64,000 bases of DNA from Phoenix dactylifera. Taxonomy: Eukaryota; Streptophyta; Magnoliopsida; Arecales; Arecaceae. Every line of letters begins with the position of its first letter. The first letter of the stretch is position 1. The position numbers and the translations under genes are program-made. The notes under the pieces are model-generated. The model had not been told where the DNA came from. It did no database searches and saw only the letters and a program-made list of their open reading frames with translations. The stretch spans positions 11,478,480 to 11,542,479 of the forward strand of contig NC_052404.1 in assembly GCF_009389715.1 (NCBI RefSeq), given 5' to 3'. Positions 22,961-33,752 of this stretch are shown piece by piece.

Positions 22961-25047
22961 CGCTCTCGCTAACAGCAGACCGCCGCCGGATCAGATCGGG
23001 CTCTGCTCCACCGACCAAAATCTATAGACCGATCGAAATCGACGTAGAGATAGAGGGGATTGCCCCCGAGTTCGGGAAGGCACCGGAAAGATTATGGCTA
23101 CGAGAGGGTTTGCATGCCGAAAAGGGAGGGGAAGAGGAAGAGCAGCAGGATCAGCTGGTTTTTTTTTTTCTTTCTTTATTTTTTTTAAAAAAAAATTGTT
23201 ACGTGCAAATTCTTTCAATATTAGAGGTGGCTTTTTATAAAATATTTATTTTATATATTTTTTTTCCCTTTTTGCGTATCCATACCATCACTGAGAAAAA
23301 TAACAGTTTACCACCAAGGTGGTAGCAAAGTAGGAACGAGGCATTGATTTCACCAAAGTGGCCCAGGCTCGAAATGCACGGGCATCGATTAAATGCAAGG
23401 ACCTGATGCTCCCCACTTGGTTTGCCCACAGGTAATGTTTTCCTCGCCCTTCTTCCCTTCTCCTAAGCAAAAAAAAAAAAAGAAAAAAAAATAGAATTAA
23501 AATAATTAAAATATTTTTAATGGCTGTATATGTAAACAAAAATTATTTATTATATATATATAATAATATTAATTTTGTAAGGTCCAAGAAGTTGCTATAA
23601 TTTTATAGCGCCAGATTTTGACATCGGATCATTAATATACGGTCGAAAAAAATGGCACATATACCATTACATATTTGCTGTACGTCGAGTTGTACGGTTA
23701 GTACGACAAGAATATAACCCATGCAAATCTAAATTATCTCGCGAACATCGATATTGTTGGATCTGTATAGTGGCTAAAATTTTTGGTGGGCTAGAAAACA
23801 CTTTTTAACTCTCTAAAAGTACTTTTTAAAGGAATAGAGATATTAATTAAAAAATTAAAAAATTATTTTTGCTTTGCAAGAAAGCTAACACAGCTCCTTG
23901 AGAGAATTTCTAAAATGGAGCTTATTGGAAAAAGCTTTAAAATCGAGCTTCTTTGGTAAAACACTTTTAGCATGCATCGTAAAGCTTTTGATTTATATTT
24001 TTTCTTTTTAATCAAATACCCATGATAAAATATATAATTATAGAAAATATTTCTTTATATTACAGAAATCTGCAGAAGTCCCAACAAAAAAACAAAAAAT
24101 CCAAAAATTAGTTCATAAAATATTATATTAATAAAATATTAATATATAATGATAATAATTATAATATTTTATATATTTGTTATTATATTATACTGTATAT
24201 ATGATATTATATTACATTATATCATAATACATTGATATGTTATATTACATAATATCAAATTATACTATACTTTTATGCTATAGTATATAATATTATATTA
24301 TTATATTATCATAATATTATACTATATTACAGTAATATTAAAGTATATTATATATTTATGTATCAATATATATTATACTTTATTAGATTTTGTTATATAA
24401 TATTATGTAATATTTTTTATGGTCATTTCGTTATACCAAAAATATTTTCTCAGTTTGCTTATCAAACAAATGAAAGTTTCATAACACTTTAGAAATATTT
24501 TAATAATTAATGATTATAATTTCTCTACATACTTATAGCTATAAGATATTTTGTATAAATAATTAATAATTAATATATTTATCATGTTATCATGAAGTTG
24601 ATTTTGGCACGGGTTGTACCTAAAGTCAAACAGGCGACCTGTGCTCCAATCTCTTTTTCTAGCTCGACAAACCGTCCAATTTTTGCTCTTGCCATTAAAT
24701 AAAAACTTAATAAAAGATTCTGCTTTGGTTACTGTGAACCACACCCGGGCCGGAAGATTTTTTTTTTTTTTTTTGCATGCATAGAATTTAACGATGGAAC
24801 AGTGGTTGCAAGCATCAGTTGGATGCAGAGCATTTTACGCATTTCTGGACGAGGTACAGGCTTTGTACAGCATTCTTGATCCGATTGCACCATTTTGTAT
24901 AGCATAAAAGAGACCTCGAGACACCTCGAAACTCATCATTGATAAAGTAAACTGGACCATAAAAGCTCGCCACGTAGCTGCAGACTAACCATTTAAATTT
25001 ATAAATGCTTGTCTTATAATAAATTTATAGAAATAATATCTTACAGA

Positions 25048-25048
<1 letters not shown>
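22961..25048. other. Upstream region of the U-box locus and AT-rich intergenic DNA
   Basis: The first 150 bp are GC-rich, as expected for the 5' leader of the U-box locus. From about 23.5 kb the sequence is extremely AT-rich. 24.1-24.4 kb is dominated by TATTATA-type words, which look like an old microsatellite or the core of a decayed MITE. No gene was recognised. Confidence 0.5.

Positions 25049-25097
<49 letters not shown>
25049..25097. repeat. (TA)n microsatellite
   Basis: About 24 TA units followed by TGCGCATATAT. Confidence 0.96.
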
Positions 25098-25101
<4 letters not shown>

Positions 25102-25704
25102 ATATATAATGTATAATACATAGCATTGCATTTTGAGGTTTATATTATCTTAGCATATCATTCTAAATTAAAGCGTGCTCAAGTATAAACACATCTCTCC
25201 TCGCAAATTAAAAGAAAATGTGCGAGAGAGAGAGAGAGAGAATAACTTGAGCACTAAGATACCATCTCTTTTTAGAGTGATCGCAGTATCTTTATTGTAT
25301 AATCATGTGTGACTGGGATGCTCCCAATGATACCACCTGGGAGCATGCTTTTGTTTTTCTTTTTTTCATCTTTTTTGGATTGTGGTGGGTTGGGGAAAAG
25401 GAGGGGACCGTGGGGAGTGTTTCAAGGACAAAAGAGGTGATGCGATGAGAATGCTTTATCAAGTTGTCTGTAGGGCAAGTGAACTTTGCTAGAGACGGTA
25501 CAATCCCCTGTTTCCTAACCTGCAGGTGGGTTCCATGCCGCCAAACCTTAACGTAGATGCATGTTTAAACACATCACCATCTCCCATATACATTATGAAC
25601 TTGGATCAATTTTTACCGTTCTAGCAGCTGATTGTTCGATTTTAGTAGCTCAATCAGCTCAACATTTCGCTCGAACCTATTTCCAATAGTAATACATACA
25701 TGCA

Positions 25705-25832
<128 letters not shown>

Positions 25833-25835
25833 TGT

Positions 25836-26490
25836 AGGTTTGGTGAGAGCTGTCTCCCTCTGCAATTTGTGGTTGAGCAGGTCTGGAGCTAGACAGCTGA
25901 GGTTATTCAGTCGCATTTATCGGATGGACCATTGATAGCTCGGGACATCTGGGCTCCTCTTTTGCTTATGGAGCACTCTGTATGATGTTCTTCACCTAGG
26001 AGCTCCCACTCCCGAGTTTCCTCAAGGTAAACTTCGATGGATGTGTACTAATGGCGGGAGTAGAGGAGGGGCGGGCTTCGTCACCAGAGGTTCAGACTCC
26101 AGGATGATTGCGGCTGGTGGCTATTAGATCTTCGACATATCGGTTCCGGGAGCGGAGCTGAGGGCAGTCTAGTCCAGCTCGATAGTGCTAGAGAGCGACT
26201 TGATGACAGTTATCGATTAGATCCAGCGGAGTGTGGATAGTGTGGGAGATAGCCATCCGCTGCTTATGAATATTTGGGCCATGGTGTGTAAGGGGATAGT
26301 TGTTCAAGCGAAACATGTGTATCGCGAAGCCAATGAAGCAACAGATTGGGTAGTCTCTTACGTATCTAACTATTTTGGAAAGACTCTTTGGCTAGGCGAG
26401 GAGGACTTATTTGGAGCGCTCCGAAAACTATTATTTTTTGATTTTTTAGGTGTATTCGTACTTGCTGTGTATGATGCATCCATTTTAGAA
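25836..26490 (+). mobile_element. 5'-truncated LINE 3' end with RNase H remnant
   Basis: The region carries words shared with the 2.0-5.9 kb LINE: a [14 protein letters not shown]-type linker near 25.93 kb, the start of RNase H (VKFDG near 26.03 kb), and ANEATDWVVSYVSNYFGKTLW near 26.33 kb. It then ends in a long A-rich tail. Several stops show it is dead. The frame at 26233-26838 is this tail plus simple repeat and is not a host gene. Confidence 0.8.
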
Positions 26491-26580
26491 AAGAAAAGAA
26501 AGAAAGAAAGAAAGAAGGAAGGAAGGAAGGAAGGAGGGAAGGGAAGAAAGAAAAAGGGAAAGGAAAAAAAAGGGAGGAGG

Positions 26581-26662
<82 letters not shown>

Positions 26663-26700
26663 GAAAGAAAGAAAGAAAGAAAGAGGGAAAGGAAGAGAGA
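26484..26700. repeat. Poly-purine tract grown from the LINE tail, with a 76-A run
   Basis: GAAA and GGAA units surround an uninterrupted A-run at 26581-26656, then more GAAA units. The position immediately after the LINE remnant suggests expansion of its poly(A) tail. The Lys-rich and Phe-rich frames over it are artefacts. Confidence 0.92.
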
Positions 26701-26879
26701 AGCAGCAGCAGCACCAACGACATCGGTCTTAAATTATTATCATATTTTTTACTCGCAGTCTGCCGGATCCAGCGAGCCCAAGTGGAGGACAGCGATGGGA
26801 TTCTCTTATATCGTTTTGTTTTGCTTTTATTCTATTGATTTTTTTTTTTTTAAAATGTATATATTCTTTGTCGTCGTCT

Positions 26880-27583
26880 CCGTTACGCCTCGACCGTCTC
26901 CGTTTGTCGCTCTCTGGTGCTCCGTGCTCATTTAAGTCCACTGGCTTCTGTTGGCGGGATGCTTGCTTATTATTGGTGGATCACGGTTGGGCGTCTCGTT
27001 TTGTCCGAGCCTGACGCCACGCGGAGGGCAGAGATGGCTGCCGCGTGGAATATTTTTGTGGGGGCATCCGGACCACGGTAGTGATGAGGATGAGGTCAGG
27101 AAGGTTATCTGGGAGACTGGGGTCGGCGGACGGTGAGACGGAATTAGAAGGAGCGAGAAGAGAGAGAGAGAGAGAGAGAGCTGGGGAGTGGGGGAAGGTC
27201 GGTGGACGGCAAGAAGGCGATCTCCTCTCGCGCTCGCATTGTCTGGGGAGCAGCTGTCGCCCTCCCACCTAGATTTCCGCCATCCGCGGCCGCTGCTGGT
27301 GCCGAGGCCGTACCCCGATCTCGTTCCGTTCCGATCCGATGTGCTAAGAGCGAGAAGAGAAGGAGATTATTCCTGGTCTTCCTTCTCGAGTCTTGACTTG
27401 GGATTCGAGAGAGAGAGAGGGAGGGAGGGAGACGCAGATCTGAGCTGATAGATAAATAGGTTTATTTGCCTCACAGATCGGAGAGCAGATTCACGCGCCC
27501 CATCAACACGGATCGCTGCTTTCCTCCCAGCCCTTTCCCTCCGCTTAACTAAGAGACGTCGTATATGCGCCGCCGGAACAAAG
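26880..27583 (+). promoter_or_regulatory. GC-rich promoter and possible non-coding first exon of the ANTH gene
   Basis: This is the only GC-rich island upstream of the ANTH coding region on the plus strand. It ends at a plausible donor, AACAAAG/GTACTTC (27583/27584), and acceptor-like AGs lie within 120 bp before 30239. A 5' untranslated exon here and an intron of about 2.6 kb would be a common plant layout. This is inference only, and the island could instead serve an unidentified transcript. Confidence 0.35.
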
Positions 27584-28330
27584 GTACTTCTCTTACCCCT
27601 TCGCCCCTTTATTCGGTTCATTCCTACTTGGTTTTGGACTCCATCTTCCTTATGGATCTCCTCATCTCAATTTCGTTTCATTTTATTCGCTACAAATTCT
27701 CAACTCCTCGGTCATGGCGCACATTCTTTTTTTTTTTTTTTTTTTGCGTGTTGTTGGAACTAAGAATATGGATTGTAACTTTAATTGAAGGAAACCCATT
27801 GCACCTTTATAACCTAATTAGAGGAAACGCCGCCCGGGGCGACTTCTAGATCTGGTGCTGCAAGGACCCAGCCATTAGACCATCGCATCCTTCTCTAGCC
27901 AGGTGGGGAATCCGCTACGAGATCTATCTCAGGGTAGTTTTCTGAGTCTGATGTGATCCAGAGATCTTCCTTTTTTTAGCGGTGGATTTGCAAAATACGC
28001 AGATCATATGTATGTATATATGGACCAATGATATTTCAACATCATATTCATCCCGATTTTGGTGCATCCGATGATACCACCAATGGTATTCTGATCGGAT
28101 CGGTCAGAGTTAATCCTAGCCTGCCTACTCGGTGCAATTACCCAACCCAGTGGTATTGCCGTCTTATTAGCGACCATAATGTATCTAAACGGTGGTTAAC
28201 AAACTACTGTTAAAATAATTTCGTTCCCAATTTTTTTATTGTCTTGTTATTCTGGTTTGATGTTATAGATCAGATCTTCACTGCTTCTTGACTTCTCAAC
28301 TTACTCTGCGCTCAAGTGGAATCAAACTAT

Positions 28331-28820
28331 GGACTTGTTTGGTTCGCAGAAAGAATTTTCACTGATGACCCGTTCGGTTTGCGGGAAGAATTTTCTATTA
28401 TTGGAATTTTGTTCCTAGAAAGCTGTGCACGATGCCTCGGAAAGTGGTTTTCCACTGTTTGGTTGACCATTGAAAAGTGGCACATTTCAGAATGACTGAT
28501 ATTTAGTTATCTACTTTTCTGGAAAAGTAATGTAAATTACCTGTTATATCCTTAATAAAAGGAAAGACTTTATCCTATTCTATCTAAAGCTTAAGAATTC
28601 TTTTGAAAAAAAATTTATCGCAATTCCCAACCAATGGGAGTTGGACTTTTCTATGTCTTATATAAATTTTTCTTTCTCATGAAATATGGGAATCTTATCC
28701 TATAGAAAAGCCACTTTTTTGTCTCTCTCCTTTAAAAACTCCAATCAAACATGAGGCATTTCTACATTTTTCTGTTGAACCCACTTTACCCTCTTCTCTT
28801 CTCTCAAACCAAATGAGTTC
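28331..28820. mobile_element. MITE-like element with inverted ends
   Basis: The left end GGACTTGTTTGGTTCGC and right end CTCAAACCAAATGAGTTC are imperfect inverted repeats, and both sides are flanked by TAT. The element is about 490 bp, AT-rich and non-coding. A repeated TTTGGTT/CGGTTTGCGGG word lies inside the left end. The TTTGGTT-type end is common to PIF/Harbinger and hAT MITEs, so the superfamily is uncertain. Confidence 0.55.
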
Positions 28821-30238
28821 TATATCTTCATATAGTTTTTTTTTTCCTTTACCATTCAACAGCCTATTTGGATGTTCTTCAGATCACATATTCAAATTCA
28901 GACCGAACCAGAATTATACCTAATGCCAATTCTTTCATCGATGTTACTGTCTCTGATTCAGACTATGAGTTGCTCTAACTGATCCTCAGCTTTCAACTAA
29001 CGACTGGAAATCATCAAGGTTAGATTTTGGGGCATGTCATCCTTGTGCAGTCTTCTAGGAGACAATCATTGGTGTGCTCTTTGATGGTCTCAATACCTCA
29101 ATCACCCATGTACTATCATTGGTGCACTATCCAATTTTTCCCCAATACTCAGCAAATGTGGGATGTTTAAGTGAGACTGCAGTAGCTTAAGCTACTCCCT
29201 GTGACTTGCTTCCATTTATGCCTCTGTCAGCTTTGACCGCAAATACACACCCCCTGAAATTCAGGGAGCTCGCTGCTAAACTCCTCGATCAAAGAGTTGT
29301 GTCAGGCGATAGGTGCTGGGATAAGGACAGCTGGGCTGTTGTTAAAATGGAGAGTTAGTAGCTTGATGTTGCTACCTAGGTCGCATATAATCCACTCCCT
29401 AGGCAAACAAGGTTCTTTATTCAAAGGTAAACAGTCCATCCAAAGATCATCCCGATTAGAAAGATCGGTATGGATGAGCCCGCTCCAACTTTCCTTTTTT
29501 ATACTGGCTTATAGAATGTTTAGATGTGCTAAAACCCTGTTTTATGAGAGAGAGATTCTGTTCTTTCTTCTATTAGTTGTGAACTCCCAAATTCCAGTCT
29601 TGATGATGAAACACTGATCTACCCTCTCCATGAGTTAGCTTGTCGGACTAGCTGCAGTGTAGGGACCAGATTCATGTCTATGCATTCTTTTGTAACATGA
29701 AGCCTATTCGCTTGTTTTCCCCTTCTAAGCTAAAAAATACTCAAGCTTTAAGTTCTTTCTCATTCTTGTTTGTGCCTTTTCGCCTCTATTTGTTTGCATT
29801 TTGTTATTTGTTATGTATTTGTTGAGTATGATAATCAGAATATTCATCTAAATTTTGTATCAAAAGGTAACAATTTTCAACCCAGTGGTCATTGAAAGTT
29901 CTGTCCTTGCAGTTAAAGATTGATTAAAACATCAAGATGTCATAGCTTACAGTATTGATCAAAAACCCTTCCACTAAACCTTGAAACCAAATCTCTCTTT
30001 GAATGAGCCACCATCCATGCTTGACAGATTCAATTGGCTGCATCTATTTCCAATTGCTAACTACCTGCTTGCCGGATTTTGAGGGGATGTAGCGTATCAG
30101 GTCAGGACTTGTGGTGCAGGAGGTCCATCCAGTGCATCTACTTCTAGCAACCAGTAGCTCATTGCATTCACCACAGCAGCACAGAGCATTTGGGAGTGAT
30201 TGAAAGGAAAAGAGGATTAACTTGTTGTCGAAGAGAAA
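28821..30238. other. Region before the ANTH start codon, no separate gene
   Basis: No recognisable coding sequence. If the GC-rich island at 27 kb is the first exon of the ANTH gene, this is its 5' intron. The minus-strand frame at 30044-30625 is the reverse reading of the ANTH gene and its leader. Confidence 0.45.
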
Positions 30239-32131
30239 ATGGCACCCAGCACCATCAGAAAGGCCCTGGGAACAGTGAAGGACCAGACAAGCATTGGTCT
30301 GGCGAAGGTGTCCAGCAATATGGCCCCTGACCTTGATGTGGCCATCGTCAAGGCTACGAGCCACGATGATGAGCCTGCTGATGAGAAGTACTTGAGGGAG
30401 ATCCTCAACCTGACCTCCTACTCCCGTGCATATGTCAGTTCCTGCATTGCAATGGTGTCCAAGAGGCTGGGCAAGACCCACAACTATATCGTGGCCCTCA
30501 AGTGCCTCCTGCTTGTACACCGCCTCCTGGTTGATGGAGACCCAGCTTTCCAGCACGAGATCCTCTATGCAACTCGAAGGGGAACTCGCCTCCTCAACAT
30601 GTCTGACTTCCGTGACGACGCTCACTCCAACTCATGGGATCACTCTGCCTTTGTCCGGACCTATGCACTCTACCTGGACCAGCGGCTTGAGTGCATTGTC
30701 TATGAGCAGAAGCAGCTTGGTGGTCGCAATGGCAACAGCCGCCCATACCAGTCACCAAGGGGGGAGCCTGATCCATACACCTATGGGAGTTACGGGAGGT
30801 CCTCATACTCATCCCCACCAGGAATTGGGAGCGGTGGGTATGATGAGAGGCAGAGGGGGGAAGAGAGGAAGCCACCAACTCCCCTGAGAGACATGAAGCC
30901 AGAGAGGGTGCTGGGCAGGATGCACCATCTGCAGCAGCTACTTGATCGCTTCCTTGCCTGCCGTCCCACCGGCGCTGCCAAGCACAGCAGGATGATCCTC
31001 ATCGCTCTCTATCCGATTGTCAGGGAAAGCTTCCAGCTCTATGCTGACATCTGCGAGATACTAGCTGTCCTTCTGGACCGATTCTTCGACATGGACTACC
31101 CAGACTGCGTCAAGGCATTTGAGGCCTATGCCAGTGCTGCCAAGCAGATCGACGAGCTCTGTCTTTTCTATGGTTGGTGCAAGGACACAGGTGTGGCCCG
31201 TTCATCGGAGTACCCAGAGGTGCAGCGTATTACAGACAGGCTTTTGGAAACATTGGAGGAGTTCATGAGGGACAGGGCAAGGAGGCCCAAGAGCCCTCCG
31301 AGGGAGCCAGCCCCTGAGACTGGGGATGAAGAACCGGCACAGGATATGAACAGCATCAAAGCTCTCCCGGCACCTTCAGATTGCACAGAGCAGAGGCCAG
31401 AGCCAGAACCAGAGAAGGTGGCGGAACCGCCTAAGAAGCAGCAGCAGGAGGAGACCGACTTACTGAATCTCAGGGATGATGCCCCTTCTGCAGAGGATCA
31501 GTCTAACAAGCTTGCATTGGCTCTTTTCTCGGGTCCAGGGGCGGCAAACCGTGCCAATGGGTCATGGGAAGCCTTCCCCTCGAATGGTGCCCCCGGACAA
31601 GGTGAGGTGACTTCTGCATGGCAGACACCTGCAGCCGAGCCTGGGAAGGCAGATTGGGAGCTTGCCCTCGTGGAGACAGCAAGCAACCTTGTGAAGCAGA
31701 AGGCGACATTGGGCGGTGGCTTCGACCCATTACTCTTGAACGGAATGTACGATCAAGGAGCAGTGAGGCAGCATGCGAACGCCCAGATGAGCACCGGGAG
31801 CACAAGCAGCGTGGCCTTGCCTGGGCTTGGTCAGAAGACTACTCCGGTGCTGGCCCTGCCTGCACCCGATGGCACCATCGAGACCATCGGGCAGGATCCA
31901 TTTGCTGCGTCTCTCAGCTATCCCCCGCCTTCCTATGTGCAGATGGCAGACATGGAAAGCAAACAGCAGTTTCTGGTGCGGGAGCAGCGGATGTGGCAGC
32001 AGTATGCGAGGGATGGAATGCAGGGCCAGGCGAGCTTGGCCAGGCTCAACAACAGCTACTTCCCCAACCCAGCCATGCCTTACGGAATGCCACCAGCCTA
32101 TAATGGTGGATACTACTACCCGACTTACTGA
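30239..32131 (+). CDS. ANTH-domain clathrin-assembly protein (AP180/CALM family, ECA4/CAP1-like)
   Basis: A 630-residue protein from one uninterrupted coding exon. The ANTH fold binds phosphoinositides on the plasma membrane or trans-Golgi and recruits clathrin in endocytosis. Residues about 25-160 carry the N-terminal ANTH helices, with family words KATSHDDEPADEKYLREIL, LLLVHRLLVDGDPAFQ and TRRGTRLLNMSDFRDDAHS. The rest of the ANTH bundle continues to about residue 350 (GRMHHLQQLLDRFLACRPTG, SSEYPEVQRITDRLLETLEE). The disordered tail has a clathrin-box-like LLNL at 408-411, the family block GKADWELALVETASNL, and a DPF adaptor motif at 553-555. Length and blocks match Arabidopsis ECA4/CAP1 types, which associate with the TPLATE complex. 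The Met chosen is the first in frame, with AAAATGG context. Confidence 0.95.
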   Translation: MAPSTIRKALGTVKDQTSIGLAKVSSNMAPDLDVAIVKATSHDDEPADEKYLREILNLTSYSRAYVSSCIAMVSKRLGKTHNYIVALKCLLLVHRLLVDGDPAFQHEILYATRRGTRLLNMSDFRDDAHSNSWDHSAFVRTYALYLDQRLECIVYEQKQLGGRNGNSRPYQSPRGEPDPYTYGSYGRSSYSSPPGIGSGGYDERQRGEERKPPTPLRDMKPERVLGRMHHLQQLLDRFLACRPTGAAKHSRMILIALYPIVRESFQLYADICEILAVLLDRFFDMDYPDCVKAFEAYASAAKQIDELCLFYGWCKDTGVARSSEYPEVQRITDRLLETLEEFMRDRARRPKSPPREPAPETGDEEPAQDMNSIKALPAPSDCTEQRPEPEPEKVAEPPKKQQQEETDLLNLRDDAPSAEDQSNKLALALFSGPGAANRANGSWEAFPSNGAPGQGEVTSAWQTPAAEPGKADWELALVETASNLVKQKATLGGGFDPLLLNGMYDQGAVRQHANAQMSTGSTSSVALPGLGQKTTPVLALPAPDGTIETIGQDPFAASLSYPPPSYVQMADMESKQQFLVREQRMWQQYARDGMQGQASLARLNNSYFPNPAMPYGMPPAYNGGYYYPTY

Positions 32132-33752
32132 GTCTCGGTGCTCTTCATTCCTTGTATTTATGGTTTTGGGTTGCCCTGCGGCGTCGGTCAATCTCTCATC
32201 TCTGGATTGAACTTTTTCGTCTGTATTCATGGTCGCTTGGTACATGCATTCGTTGTTGGGACTCGCTTCGGATGGAGGCGATTTGAGATGTTCTTTATTT
32301 AGTTTCTTCCTTTTATTCACGCTTTTCTTTTTATTCCAGAGATCTTGTTTGACTGCATGAAAGCGGGATGTTGGGATTGACTGGGTTCAGATGTACGACG
32401 ATGTGAGGCAATGGTCTCCTGCACTTCCGGTAGGAGTCTTCCCTCGTCATGAGTCGAACATCTGGCAGACGCTGACCATGTATTATTATACTCTGTAGTG
32501 CAATATCTGGTGGATTTTTTACCTCTCCTGTTTATGAATCCGATAGTTTATTATGTAGTACGCTCGTAACACAGTTCGTCCTTTCTTTGGTTGTTAATAG
32601 AGGGAAAGGACCTCTCGCAACGGAAGATATATTATCTTTCGAACCTCTTACCACCTCATTTACTAAAAAAAATTATAATTGAGAGTTCTATAACCATGTA
32701 ACGAAATAAATCTGCAGCAATGTCCAACAAATATTTGAAAAATAAAGATTTGTTTCGTTTCTTTTTTTTTGTTATTTTTTTTCCATAATTAGTGAAATAG
32801 TAATTGAGATTGATGATGAAGATGTGATCTCCGCAAAACTATAGCTATTCCTAGCTATTATATTCACTATTTTTTGAAAGCAATAAATCTTTACCCACAA
32901 AAATTCTAAAAATTTAAGAGATGGTTTCAAAAAAATAAAAAGATTTCCTCCAGAATAGATTCCAGCTCATTTTCTTCTTTTGGCTTCATAAAAAAAAAAA
33001 AAAAAAATCTTCTTAGTTTATAAAACTAAAGTTATACGGCATCAAGCCTTAAGCAAATTAAAAAAAACAGGTTTAATATATGCAACCACTTTTGTCTCGT
33101 TACTCTAAAAGTTTCTGGCTCATTTTGCTAAAACTCTGTAGATAAAAAAATATTAAATTGTACAAGTTAATAACTTTTCTTCTGTGTGAGACAGTGAGAG
33201 AGAGAGGGGGGCTTGAGATGGGGATGATGGAGGGAGAGAGAAGGAAAGAGGCAAAGAACCATGGCATTTGCGAAGAGGGTGAGGAGGGCTCGAAGCAGCC
33301 GACTAGAGAAGCTCCCATGGTGATCGCTGGGGCCTCCGGAACCCTAAACCACAAATATAAGCCACAAATATAAGCATGCTAGGGAATCTGAATTCTTTTA
33401 TTTTTTTTGGTAAGCACTAAACCAACTGGGGAGTCTGCAATCACAATACATAGCTCATTCAGATATTGAGATTCAAGTCAAATGGTAATATGGCCTCTGC
33501 CATTCGGTTTGAACCATAGCTGCAACCATCCATGACTAATTCAATACTACCAATCAAACAACAATGCTCTCAAATATCGAAATAATGATTTCGTACAACA
33601 TAGTCAAATTTCCAAAATAAATTGTCTCGCTGTCTTGATCAACCTACATTAGAGGGGCAAACAATGAAACCAACTGCATAAGCTCAAAGACTCAGAATAG
33701 CTGAAACTTTGGGATACTCTATACCATGACCACAGCAGTCCCCCAACAACAT
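32132..33752. other. Intergenic region between ANTH and eL36, no gene recognised
   Basis: The first 450 bp probably hold the ANTH 3' untranslated region. 32.6-33.1 kb is AT-rich. 33.18-33.35 kb is purine-rich and ends in a CCTAAACC word. The short frames at 33100-33373 show no family signature. Confidence 0.5.

Noticed and set aside
26233-26838. 201-codon plus-strand frame as a host gene
   Set aside because: It is a LINE RNase H tail followed by an A-rich simple repeat.
30044-30625. 193-codon minus-strand frame
   Set aside because: Antisense shadow of the ANTH coding exon with no family match.
31618-32320. Large overlapping frames on both strands near the ANTH 3' end
   Set aside because: Shadows of the same coding exon. 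The ANTH frame alone carries conserved blocks.
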